In this document: positions 55,336-64,000 of the stretch, in pieces
How the letters are laid out: each line of letters starts with the position of its first letter
Position numbering within the stretch: position 1 is the stretch's first letter
Assembly: GCA_014305025.1 (NCBI GenBank)
Contig: JACRTY010000011.1
Location: 1 to 64,000, forward strand
Length of the DNA: 64,000 nt
Direction: 5' to 3'
Source of the DNA: Candidatus Nyctobacter psychrophilus
Lineage (GTDB): Bacteria > Vulcanimicrobiota > Vulcanimicrobiia > Vulcanimicrobiales > Vulcanimicrobiaceae
The notes under the pieces: generated by a model
Database searches by the model: none
Seen by the model: only the letters and a program-made list of their open reading frames with translations
Told to the model about the DNA's origin: nothing
Program-made: the position numbers and the translations under genes

Positions 55336-55740
55336 ATGGAGAATGCGTCCGTGAGCGATCAAGCCACTCAGAGCGGCGAAGTTTACCGCCGGAGGTACGT
55401 GCGGGTCGCGGTCGCCATGCCGGTTTCCTACACGCGCGACGGCGACGATGCGACCAACTCTGGTCACATCAGCGACTTGGGCGGCGGGGGCGTCCGCCTC
55501 GCGAGCGACGAGGACCTGCCGCTCGGCTCCGTGTTGCTCTTGCGTTTTGCGCTGCCCGACGTCGGCCGGGATTTGGTTGCCCGCGGCCGCATTGTGCTGT
55601 CGTTCTACAACGCCGAGGACAAGCGTTTCTTCCACGGCATCGCTTTCACGCAGATCGACCCGCGCGATCAGGAAGAGATCATCCGCTACGTGTCAGGCGA
55701 AGTCCAACGCCTAGCGCTCGAAGGCGACTCCACCGACTAA
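55336..55740 (+). CDS. PilZ-domain protein (c-di-GMP receptor)
   Basis: A 134-residue protein. RRRYVRV supplies the RxxxR c-di-GMP motif and SDLGGGGVRL the (D/N)xSxxG-like motif with Gly in place of Ser. IDPRDQEEIIRYV is the usual C-terminal helix. It may link c-di-GMP to envelope or motility functions. An ATG at 55336 is used; the next GTG is at 55351. A long inverted repeat follows. Confidence 0.9.
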   Translation: MENASVSDQATQSGEVYRRRYVRVAVAMPVSYTRDGDDATNSGHISDLGGGGVRLASDEDLPLGSVLLLRFALPDVGRDLVARGRIVLSFYNAEDKRFFHGIAFTQIDPRDQEEIIRYVSGEVQRLALEGDSTD

Positions 55741-55791
55741 CGAACGCGCATTAACGAATTTAACGCCGAACCGGACTCACGGTAACAGCCT

Positions 55792-55899
55792 GGTAAGGGG
55801 CTTTGGGTTCGCGTGTGGCGAGGAGCCTAGAGCCGAAGTGGCCTATGGCCATGAGGCTCGTAGCGACGACGTCCACACGCGAACCCAAAGCCCCTTACC
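55792..55899. repeat. 108-base element with perfect 27-base inverted arms
   Basis: Arms at 55792-55818 and 55873-55899 are perfectly complementary over 27 bases. The 54-base centre can itself fold, with a TGGCC/GGCCA hairpin at its tip inside a GAGCC/GGCTC stem. It sits between convergent genes, and the right arm contains the stop codon of the 55895-56137 gene. No transposase or target duplication is seen. It could be a bidirectional terminator, a miniature mobile element or a structured RNA. Confidence 0.85.
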
Positions 55900-56137
55900 G
55901 GTGGCCGCTACCCATGAAGCCATAGAAAAAGTAGCGGTTGCCTTCGGAGGTCTCGATCACGATGCGCGTGTCTTCGATCGTGGCGCTCGCAATGGTCTTG
56001 TCGACGAGCGTGTCGAGAATGGACTGCGTCTGCTCGAATTCCGCTTCACGTAATGCGTCGGGATCAACCTCGAGCAGGTTGAGGAGGTCGCTGAGGCCGT
56101 GACCGGCGGGTTCGGAGGGGTCGGACCCGATTGCCAT
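55895..56137 (-). CDS. small acidic hypothetical protein
   Basis: An 80-residue protein with helical acidic text (SDLLNLLEVDPDALREAEFEQTQS) and a beta-like C-terminus (TRIVIETSEGNRYFFYGFMGSG). AGAGGAG precedes the ATG at 56137. It is convergent with the PilZ gene across the inverted repeat and divergent from the FHA gene. No family recognised. Confidence 0.65.
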   Translation of the reverse strand: MAIGSDPSEPAGHGLSDLLNLLEVDPDALREAEFEQTQSILDTLVDKTIASATIEDTRIVIETSEGNRYFFYGFMGSGHR

Positions 56138-56230
56138 GCTCCTCTCTTCGCTGCCCGTCCAAAACGCCATGCCGACGGCAAGCGTGCCGACCGGGAACCC
56201 ACGTGCCCTGGGCCAAAGGTTTGATGGCCA

Positions 56231-56524
56231 ATGTATATTTTGGAGGTGCTGAACGGCCCGCTCGATGGAAAGACGTGGCCGTTCGAGCGCGAGATCACGA
56301 TCGGCCGCGACGAGGCAGTCGCCGGTGCCTGCATCACGCTCGATCGCTACATTTCCCGTCGGCACGCTCAAGTGCGGGAAGAGGGCGACCGGTTGCTCTT
56401 GGCCGATTTGTCCAGCCGCAACGGCACGCGCCTGGGCGACCGGAGGGTAACCGAAACGCGCATCACGCCCGGGGAACGTTTCATCGTCGGCAGCACGCTG
56501 TTGCGTGTGATGCGCAACGGCTGA
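56231..56524 (+). CDS. stand-alone FHA-domain protein
   Basis: A 97-residue forkhead-associated domain that binds phosphothreonine. ITIGRDE, the SRRHA motif (YISRRHAQV), DLSSRNGTRLGD and a closing beta strand match the family. No kinase is nearby. It ends 2 bases before the panC start and is probably co-transcribed with the coenzyme A genes. Confidence 0.92.
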   Translation: MYILEVLNGPLDGKTWPFEREITIGRDEAVAGACITLDRYISRRHAQVREEGDRLLLADLSSRNGTRLGDRRVTETRITPGERFIVGSTLLRVMRNG

Positions 56525-56526
56525 CC

Positions 56527-57444
56527 GTGCAGATCGTTCGAACGCCGAGTTCATCGCGCGCGATCGCCCGCACGTTGGCGCGTCCCGTAGGCCTCGTGCC
56601 GACGATGGGGGCGTTGCATCGCGGTCACCTGGCGCTCGTCGAGCGCGCCAAACGCGAGAACGCGACGGTCGTTGCTTCGCTATTCGTCAATCCGTTGCAG
56701 TTCGGCCCGAACGAAGATTTCGAGCGGTATCCGCGTTCGTTCGACGCCGACGCCGCTGTGCTTGAAGCCGGCGGCGTCGACCTGTTGTATGCGCCCTCGC
56801 TCGAACGAATGTATCCGCCAGGGTTCGCCGCGCGCGTCGGCCTCGACGTCGTGACGGCACAGTACGAGGGAGCGTGGCGGCCGGGTCACTTCGGCGGCGT
56901 TGCTACGGTCGTCACCAAACTTCTGCACGCGATCGAACCGACGTCGCTCTACCTCGGACAGAAAGACGTGCAACAAGTCGCCGTGCTGCGGGCGCTGCTG
57001 CGCGACCTCGACTTCGCGACCAACGTCGTCGTCGTTCCCACCGTCCGCGAACCCGACGGTCTCGCGCTGTCGAGCCGCAACGCCTATCTTTCTGCCCAAG
57101 AACGCGCGGCAGCTCCGAGCGTGTTCCGGGCCCTTGAAACCGTCGCGGCGCTCGTACGCTCCGGAGAAACGGATCGGGCGCGCGTGCTCGCCGCAGGTGA
57201 AGCGTTGCTGGAAGCGCCGCTGCGGTGGGATTACGTCGCGGTCGTCGATCCCAAAACGTTCGTCCCGCTCGACCCGCTGCGGCGGCCGGGCATCGTTATC
57301 GGTGCCGCGCGCGCGGGCAGCACGCGTCTGCTCGATAACGTGCCGGTGGCCGGCGCCGACGGAATCGACCCGGTGTTGACGCCTGAGAATCCGCGGCGCC
57401 GGAACCTGACGGAAAAGCCGGCTTCCTCGCGATCGATGCGATGA
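56527..57444 (+). CDS. panC: pantothenate synthetase
   Basis: Condenses pantoate and beta-alanine using ATP. LVPTMGALHRGHL (HxGH at 31-34), FVNPLQFGPNEDF, PGHFGGVATVVTKL, YLGQKDVQQ and ALSSRNAYL are the family blocks. The GTG at 56527 gives 305 residues with a short extra tail. The ATG of coaBC overlaps its stop. panB and panD are not in the window. Confidence 0.96.
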   Translation: MQIVRTPSSSRAIARTLARPVGLVPTMGALHRGHLALVERAKRENATVVASLFVNPLQFGPNEDFERYPRSFDADAAVLEAGGVDLLYAPSLERMYPPGFAARVGLDVVTAQYEGAWRPGHFGGVATVVTKLLHAIEPTSLYLGQKDVQQVAVLRALLRDLDFATNVVVVPTVREPDGLALSSRNAYLSAQERAAAPSVFRALETVAALVRSGETDRARVLAAGEALLEAPLRWDYVAVVDPKTFVPLDPLRRPGIVIGAARAGSTRLLDNVPVAGADGIDPVLTPENPRRRNLTEKPASSRSMR

Positions 57445-58631
57445 ACCGCATCGTGCTCGGTGTCGCGGGAGGCATCGCGGCCTATAAAGCGGCGGCGCTT
57501 TGCAGCGCGCTCGTGCAATGCGGCGATGAGGTCGACGTCGTCATGACCGCTGATGCCGAACGCTTCATCGGGGCGCTCACGTTCGCCGCTCTGACACGGC
57601 GTCCCGTACACACGTCGCTCTGGCAAGCACCGGAAATGATCCCGCACATTGCGCTTGCGCGCGAGGCGGCCGCCGTGGCCGTCGTGCCGGCGACGGCCAA
57701 CGTGCTGGCGAAACTGGCCCACGGCATCGCCGACGATCTGCTGACCAACGTCGCGCTCGCGACGCGCGCTCCTCTCATTCTCGCGCCGGCGATGAACACG
57801 GCGATGTACGAGCATCCCGCGACGCAGGCGAATCTGCGGACGTTGCAGGAGCGCGGCGCACATATCGTTGCGCCCGAGGCCGGGTTCCTAGCCGAGCGCG
57901 AGAGCGGCGTCGGCCGCCTGGCCGAACGCGATGTGATCGTAGCGGCGCTGCGCGATGTGCTGGCGCGTTCGCAGGAACTCGCCGGCACCCGCGTGCTGAT
58001 CACCGCCGGACCGACGCGCGAAGCGCTCGATCCGGTGCGCTTTCTTTCCAACGCCTCAACCGGCACGATGGGCATTGAACTCGCGCGCGAGGCGATCGCG
58101 CGCGGCGCCGACGTCGATCTCGTGCTGGGCCCGACCGTGGTGGAGCCGCCCTTTGGCGCACGCGTCGTGCGCGTGACGACGGCAGACGAAATGTGTGCGG
58201 CCACACTTGCCCGTGCAGCCGGTGCGAACATCGCGATTGCGAGTGCAGCGGTTGCGGACTGGCGTCCCGCGCTTGCCCAAGCGCGCAAAGTGAAAAAGGA
58301 GGACGCGCCGCCGGCACTTGCGCTCGAGCGCACGCCGGACATTCTCGCGGCGCTCGGTGAACGCAAGAATGGGACGTTCCTCGTCGGCTTCGCCGCGGAG
58401 ACGCACGATCTCGAAGCACACGCGCGTGAAAAGCTGGTGCGAAAGCATCTCGACGCCATCGCCGTCAACGACGTATCGGATCCCGCGAGCGGCTTCGGAA
58501 CCGGCGACAATGAGATCGTGCTGCTATGGGACGGCGGCCGTGAAGCGCTCGGCCGCGGCCCCAAACGCGCGCTGGCACGTTCGATGTGGAACGTGCTCGC
58601 GCGATTGCGTGCCGCGCGCTCCAACGGTTAA
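57441..58631 (+). CDS. coaBC: bifunctional phosphopantothenoylcysteine synthetase/decarboxylase
   Basis: CoaC (1-180) is a flavoprotein with the active-site His in MIPHIAL (H69) and PAMN at 116-119. CoaB (185-396) has ITAGPTREALDPVRFLSNASTGTMG and the AVADWRP segment. The loop that carries the catalytic Cys in Escherichia coli CoaC (LACG) reads LAERESGVGRLAE here, with Glu at the Cys position (E152). The ATG overlaps panC as ATGA. Confidence 0.95.
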   Translation: MNRIVLGVAGGIAAYKAAALCSALVQCGDEVDVVMTADAERFIGALTFAALTRRPVHTSLWQAPEMIPHIALAREAAAVAVVPATANVLAKLAHGIADDLLTNVALATRAPLILAPAMNTAMYEHPATQANLRTLQERGAHIVAPEAGFLAERESGVGRLAERDVIVAALRDVLARSQELAGTRVLITAGPTREALDPVRFLSNASTGTMGIELAREAIARGADVDLVLGPTVVEPPFGARVVRVTTADEMCAATLARAAGANIAIASAAVADWRPALAQARKVKKEDAPPALALERTPDILAALGERKNGTFLVGFAAETHDLEAHAREKLVRKHLDAIAVNDVSDPASGFGTGDNEIVLLWDGGREALGRGPKRALARSMWNVLARLRAARSNG

Positions 58632-58637
58632 GCTCCA

Positions 58638-59426
58638 TTGCTGTTGGCTGTCGATGTCGGGAATACCGAGACCAAGCTCGGGCTGTTCGAGCGCCTCAAC
58701 GGTCACGGGCTGCAACTGCAAAAACACTGGCGCATTGGGACCTCGCGCACGCGAACGACCGATGAATTCGGGATGTCGTTCACGACGCTGTTGCAGATCG
58801 CGGGGCTCGCGGCCGAGCGCGTGCAGGCGATCGCGATCTCGAGCGTCGTGCCGCAGATCGATGCGGCGCTCGATCAGGCGTGCCGGACGTACTTCGCGTG
58901 CGAGCCGCAGTTCTTCACGGCGGCAACTCAGAGGCTCATCGAAGTATCGACGGAGCGCCCGAAGGAACTGGGCAGCGATTTGCTGGCCGCGGCCGTTGCG
59001 GCCAAGGCCGCCTTCGGCACGCCTGCCGTCGTTGTCGGGTTCGGCACCGCGACGACATTTGGGGCGATTTCGCGTGAAGGCGAGTATCTCGGCGCGGCGA
59101 TCGCGCCGGGCATCCGGACGTCGATCGACGCCCTGGTCGAGCGCACGGCCAAGCTGCCCCAGGTGGCGCTCGAAGCGCCGAACGGTCCGATCGGACGCGA
59201 CACCGTTTCGGCCTTGCAGGCGGGCATCGTCTTCGGTTTCGTCGGGCAAACCGAGGCGTTGGTCGCCCGCCTCAAACACGCGATCGGTGACGATGCGCGC
59301 GTGGTTGCCACGGGGGGTCTCGCGGAGGTCATCGCCCGGCAAACCAGCGCCATCGATGCCGTCGAACCGCACCTCGTCCTCGATGGCCTGCGCCTGTTCT
59401 ACGAGAGCGGGGTTCCCGCGCGGTGA
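58638..59426 (+). CDS. coaX: type III pantothenate kinase
   Basis: A 262-residue ASKHA-fold kinase that phosphorylates pantothenate without feedback by CoA. AVDVGNTETKLGLF, AISSVVPQID, VVVGFGTATTFGAI and the GAAIAPGIRTSIDALVERTAKLP segment are characteristic. A TTG at 58638 starts it 6 bases after coaBC. The stop overlaps the next gene as GTGA. Confidence 0.94.
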   Translation: MLLAVDVGNTETKLGLFERLNGHGLQLQKHWRIGTSRTRTTDEFGMSFTTLLQIAGLAAERVQAIAISSVVPQIDAALDQACRTYFACEPQFFTAATQRLIEVSTERPKELGSDLLAAAVAAKAAFGTPAVVVGFGTATTFGAISREGEYLGAAIAPGIRTSIDALVERTAKLPQVALEAPNGPIGRDTVSALQAGIVFGFVGQTEALVARLKHAIGDDARVVATGGLAEVIARQTSAIDAVEPHLVLDGLRLFYESGVPAR

Positions 59427-60447
59427 TCTACGAAAACCCCATCATGCCGCATGCCGCCGCGCCGCTTCAGATCGGGACGCTCGAGGTTTGGCCGCCGGTC
59501 GTACTGGCGCCGATGTCGGGCGTCACCAATCGCACCCTGCGCGCGCTGTACAAACCGTTCGGCTTCGGCTTGACCGTAACGGAATTTGTTTCATCGAACG
59601 CCTTGCAGCACGGCTCGGAGCGCACGATGGAGATGATCGATCAGCACGGCGTCGAGAAACCCGTCGCGACGCAATTGTGGGGCAGCGATCCGGCGCTCAT
59701 GGCACGCGCGGCGCGGCTGGTGCGCGAGTGCGGCGCCGACATCGTCGACATCAACTTCGGTTGCCCCGCGCCCAAAGTGACGAAAACCGAAGGCGGCAGC
59801 GCGTGCCTGCGCGACGTCGCGCGCTGCGAGGCCATCATGCGCGCGGTCGTTAACGCGGTCGACTGTCCCGTCACGGTCAAGATGCGGTTAGGGTGGAGTG
59901 AGGACACGCTCGTGTACCGGGAGGTCGCGCAGCGCGCGCAGTCCGTCGGCGTCGTTGCATTGACCTTACACGCGCGCACCGCGAAGCAGTTTTACAAAGG
60001 CAGCGCCGACTGGGCGCACATCGCGGCGCTCAAAGCCAGCGTCGACATTCCCGTGATCGGCAACGGCGATTTGTCCGATCCTCACGATGCGTTGCGCAGG
60101 ATGCAAGAGAGCGGGGTCGACGGCATCATGCTGGGCCGTGCCGTTCTCGGCAATCCGTGGCTGGTCGGCGGCGTGCGCGATCTCATGGAAGGCCGCCCCG
60201 CACGCGAGCTTCCCGCCGCAGCGGAGCGCTTACGCTACTCGATGCACCATTATCGGACGATGGTGGACGAATGGGGCGAAGCGCGTGCCGTGCCGCAAAT
60301 GCGCAAGCACCTCGGCTACTATCTCAAAGGGTTCAGCGGCGCGAGCGAGCTGCGTGAACGCTTGATGCGCACACCGACCGCCGCCGAGACGCTCGAAGCC
60401 GTCGCGGCCACGATCGAACGGCTCGAAAGCTGCGAAACGCTCGCGGC

Positions 60448-60451
<4 letters not shown>
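59423..60451 (+). CDS. dusB: tRNA-dihydrouridine synthase
   Basis: An FMN enzyme that reduces uridines in tRNA D-loops. VVLAPMSGVTNRTLR, DINFGCPAPKVTKTEGGSACL with the catalytic Cys, TVKMRLGW, LTLHARTAKQFYKG, and GIMLGRAVLGNPW match DusB. A GTG at 59423 overlaps coaX; an ATG at 59444 is also possible. The stop overlaps the aminotransferase start. Confidence 0.94.
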
Positions 60452-61773
<1,322 letters not shown>

Positions 61774-61820
61774 CGGAAATTCGCGGTATAGAATGATGTA
61801 CAGCTTTAGCGGAGGTTTCT

Positions 61821-62024
61821 GTGCCTAGAAAAATCGCTAATCGGAAGTCTACATCCGGGGCGTTTCCCGACATGGGTGGCGACGTCATCCCGTTGAAACG
61901 ATCCGCGTCTTCGTCATGGGACGACTACTTCGCCGCGAGGGACCCCGGGGCGCTCCCGGACGACTTTTTTTGGGACCGTCACGATGAGAAGCCGCAGACT
62001 CGTACACCCTTTCCGAGGGCATGA
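61821..62024 (+). CDS. 67-residue protein with a VapB-like C-terminal segment
   Basis: A GTG at 61821 is preceded by GGAGG. The second half (SSWDDYFAARDPGALPDDFFWDR) resembles the acidic toxin-binding tail of some VapB antitoxins. The N-terminus is short and basic with no clear DNA-binding fold, and there is no adjacent toxin. It may be an orphan antitoxin remnant or an unrelated small protein. Confidence 0.5.
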   Translation: MPRKIANRKSTSGAFPDMGGDVIPLKRSASSSWDDYFAARDPGALPDDFFWDRHDEKPQTRTPFPRA

Positions 62025-62134
62025 CTGCGCGGGGCACGCCGGCCACGAATACCCCTCGCTTCGCCATGCGTGGGTTTTCGCACGCGTACGCCACGTTCCG
62101 CACCTGCAACACGGCTGAAGCGTAAGCGCGCGGC

Positions 62135-62569
62135 GTGCCGTTTGTCGAGAGCACGATCGTCGTGCAGGCTCCAGCGCGCAGCGTGTATGAACTGGCGAAG
62201 GATCAGGAACGTTTTCCCGAGTTCATGCCGGACGTCGAGCTCGTGACCGTGGTGAAACGCGACGGTAACCGTGTCATCTCGCGCTGGAAGACGCTCGTCG
62301 AAGAGGCGCCGATCGAGTGGATCGAAGAAGATCGTTTCGACGACGCACGCTTGCGCGTCGATTACAAACTGCTCGAAGGCGACCTCGACACGTTCGAGGG
62401 TTCATGGACGTTCGATGAACGCAACGGTGAAACGCACGTGCGCCTCGGCGTGACGTACGATTTCGGGGTTCCGACGCTGGCCGAACTGATCGGCCCGACC
62501 CTGCACAAGAAGGTCCGCGAAAACAGCGAGATGATGCTGGCGGCCCTCAAACGTGAAGCCGAAGGCTGA
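62135..62569 (+). CDS. SRPBCC/COQ10-like START-domain protein
   Basis: A 144-residue helix-grip protein. FVESTIVVQAPARSVYELAKDQERFPEFMPDVE is split by normal family spacing, followed by SRWKT and DFGVPTLAELIGPTLHKKV. Proteins of this type bind hydrophobic ligands (polyketide cyclase or ubiquinone-binding COQ10). GTG start; single gene. The ligand is unknown. Confidence 0.85.
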   Translation: MPFVESTIVVQAPARSVYELAKDQERFPEFMPDVELVTVVKRDGNRVISRWKTLVEEAPIEWIEEDRFDDARLRVDYKLLEGDLDTFEGSWTFDERNGETHVRLGVTYDFGVPTLAELIGPTLHKKVRENSEMMLAALKREAEG

Positions 62570-62593
62570 AATCTGCCGGTGAGGACATGCCTG

Positions 62594-63085
62594 CTACCGT
62601 TTATGCCGTATCGATGCAATAAGATCTTCGGACTCGGCTTTACTCGCGCGCCGCGCTTCGCGGATTACTCTGGTGCGCTCCCGGAAGGGCCCTATCCCTC
62701 CTTCTCGGCCAAAAATTGATGGAAAAACGACGCCTCGATAACAAATCATGAAGCACCACAGCACGGCAAAACCGAGGAGAAACGCCGGAAGCGACGCAGG
62801 AGCTGTGATAAAGAAGCCGGCGAAAGCGTACGCGAACGCAACAACATAGACCCCAGCAAGAACGAAAGCGATAACTCCAGGCCTGGGTTTAGCGCGCATC
62901 AATGACACGATCGGCCAAATGCAGAGATACGCCAACCCGGCGATCATCAGGGCCATGATCGCCATCGCGGCATTGTGTTGCCCGAGACGCCCGATGTTTG
63001 TGATAAAGACGACAAGCGCGACGAGGAACGCCAAATTCACGTAATACCGCCGCCTATAGTCGGGCGGAAGTCGCTGCAACCACAT
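62594..63085 (-). CDS. four-helix membrane protein of unknown function
   Basis: A 163-residue protein with four hydrophobic helices between about residues 15 and 115, then a basic cytoplasmic tail ending in IRHKR. The ATG at 63085 lies 5 bases after the stop of the small membrane protein upstream, so the two are likely co-transcribed and may interact. No family recognised. Confidence 0.65.
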   Translation of the reverse strand: MWLQRLPPDYRRRYYVNLAFLVALVVFITNIGRLGQHNAAMAIMALMIAGLAYLCIWPIVSLMRAKPRPGVIAFVLAGVYVVAFAYAFAGFFITAPASLPAFLLGFAVLWCFMICYRGVVFPSIFGREGGIGPFRERTRVIREARRASKAESEDLIASIRHKR

Positions 63086-63090
63086 ATCGC

Positions 63091-63297
63091 CTACCGTCCT
63101 CGTCGCGCGGCGCTCACCCGCACCGCGATTGAGGCAATTGCGTAGACGCAAATGACGGCGTAACCGACCAGCACGAAGCGCGTCTGCGGAAGCACGATGC
63201 CTTGGTGGATGTCGCGCACCTGCACGATGATTCCGACGACGGCGACGATCAGCAACAGCACGCTGAGCGCGTTGCGCGCGGCAAGCGACCGGATCAT
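63091..63297 (-). CDS. small two-helix membrane protein
   Basis: A 68-residue protein with helices at about 10-28 and 40-60 and a basic C-terminus (SAARRGR). It starts 109 bases from the divergent reductase gene and is coupled to the four-helix protein. The frame extends upstream to 63537, but that part is antisense to the reductase. Confidence 0.6.
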   Translation of the reverse strand: MIRSLAARNALSVLLLIVAVVGIIVQVRDIHQGIVLPQTRFVLVGYAVICVYAIASIAVRVSAARRGR

Positions 63298-63405
63298 GCA
63301 GTGGCTTCCATCCGAGCGCCTTCGCGCGCATGGCGGCCGAACCTCGTCGCAGCCGCGCGGTGGGCGGCATAAGAGACCGCGCCCCGACGGCGAACGCTCC
63401 CGCCC

Positions 63406-64000
63406 GTGAAGTTCGCCTTCATCGTTCATCCGACGTCGCTCGAAGACGTGGTTCGGTACGAGCCGGGAGCCGTCGGCAAGGGGCGGCCGCTGATCGAGAA
63501 GATCATGGAGTGGATGCCGCCATACGCGGCCGTGCATGTCACCGGAGTTCGGGCGCCCGACGGACGCGAGACCGAGGGGTGGTTCATCGCGGCGAACTTC
63601 ATGCCGGAAACGATGCTGGCGCTGCCGCGTGAAACCGTCTATGGGAAGATATCGGCCGCGATCACCCTCGGCGGGGAATTCGGAGCCGAAATCGTTGGCC
63701 TTGGCGCCTTCACCGGCGTCGTCGGCGACGCCGGCCTCACTTTAGCCGAGCGTTCGCCGCTGCCGCTGACGACCGGTAATTCCTTAACGATCGCCGCCGG
63801 GGTGAAGAGTTTACTGCGCGGCGCGCGCGAGATGGACGTTGAATTGGGGACCGCAACGGCCGTCGTCGTCGGCGCGACGGGTTCGATCGGCTCAGCGTGC
63901 GCCGAACTCCTCGCGCCCCACGTCGCCCATCTGGTGCTGGTGGCGCGCAACCGCACGAGGCTCGAAAAGTTCGGGACGTCGCTGCGCGAGCGAGTTGATT
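63406..64000 (+). CDS. long-chain acyl-ACP reductase (AAR)-like protein, 5' part
   Basis: The frame opens at a GTG at 63406 and runs off the window (198 codons seen). FIVHPTSLEDV at the start, GWFIAANFMPETML, GLGAFTGVVGD, TTGNSLTIAAG, and the NADP-binding VVVGATGSIGSACAELLA in order match cyanobacterial AAR. That enzyme reduces fatty acyl-ACP or acyl-CoA to aldehydes, the first step to alkanes. The catalytic Cys lies beyond the window. No aldehyde decarbonylase is visible here. A divergent small membrane gene lies upstream. Confidence 0.72.
   Translation, partial: MKFAFIVHPTSLEDVVRYEPGAVGKGRPLIEKIMEWMPPYAAVHVTGVRAPDGRETEGWFIAANFMPETMLALPRETVYGKISAAITLGGEFGAEIVGLGAFTGVVGDAGLTLAERSPLPLTTGNSLTIAAGVKSLLRGAREMDVELGTATAVVVGATGSIGSACAELLAPHVAHLVLVARNRTRLEKFGTSLRERVD

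Overview
The window is high-GC bacterial DNA with tightly packed genes, many of them joined by 4-base ATGA, GTGA or CTGA stop/start overlaps. TonB-dependent receptors, outer-membrane-type barrels and lipoproteins indicate a diderm cell. The CtaC/D/E haem-copper oxidase and the acyl-CoA genes fit an aerobic heterotroph. LexA sits beside a Gram-positive-type SOS box and a divergent LysM gene, and there is a cyanobacterial-type acyl-ACP reductase at the right edge. This mix suggests a deep-branching lineage rather than Proteobacteria. Candidate phylum Eremiobacterota (WPS-2) or a relative is my best guess, by inference only. I saw no rRNA, tRNA, CRISPR array or insertion sequence.

Layout. 1-0.9 kb: amino-sugar genes (end of a BadF-type kinase, nanE). 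1.0-4.9 kb: cytochrome oxidase operon ctaC-ctaD-ctaE plus two tiny membrane proteins, followed by gene debris. 5.3-7.3 kb (minus): SDR, a divergent QueA-like enzyme and a collapsed VOC gene. 7.3-9.7 kb (minus): membrane protein, histidine kinase, response regulator. 9.7-14.9 kb: SCO copper chaperone, a frameshifted DUF4097-like gene, and a minus-strand operon ctaA-ctaB-MFS. The window therefore holds the oxidase, its copper chaperone and both haem A synthesis genes. 15-24 kb: lipoprotein, GH130 phosphorylase, then a long overlapping run with prfC, a threonine dehydratase-like enzyme, gmd and rmd (GDP-D-rhamnose), larC and an ICMT-like enzyme. 24-31 kb: CDF metal exporter, then a TonB-dependent receptor with its lipoprotein partner.

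31-35 kb is accessory: two paralogous secreted proteins of unknown function flank an outer-membrane barrel gene broken by an amber codon and an Uma2 gene. 35-40 kb: thiolase, hydroxyacyl-CoA dehydrogenase and acyl-CoA dehydrogenase, with a MazEF module and a dead VapC between them. 40-46 kb: a BNR-repeat secreted protein, an intact VapBC module, and sucCD. 46-50 kb: a second large TonB-dependent receptor sharing an unusual linker motif with the first. 50-52 kb: a small-gene paralogue pair bracketing a decaying toxin-antitoxin module. 51.6-52.7 kb: a LysM protein divergent from lexA across an SOS box, a YneA-like arrangement. 52.8-55.7 kb: orphan PTS EIIC, a PLP lyase and a PilZ protein. A 108-base element with perfect 27-base inverted arms follows. 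56-62 kb: FHA protein, panC-coaBC-coaX coenzyme A genes, a dihydrouridine synthase and a class-III aminotransferase. 62-64 kb: an SRPBCC protein, two small membrane proteins and the start of the acyl-ACP reductase.

Several genes carry single frameshifts or nonsense codons (DUF4097-like, barrel gene, PemK-like toxin, VapC). Real decay and assembly error cannot be told apart from this sequence alone. No stretch longer than about 300 bases lacks a gene or gene remnant; the longest weak stretch is 4903-5287.
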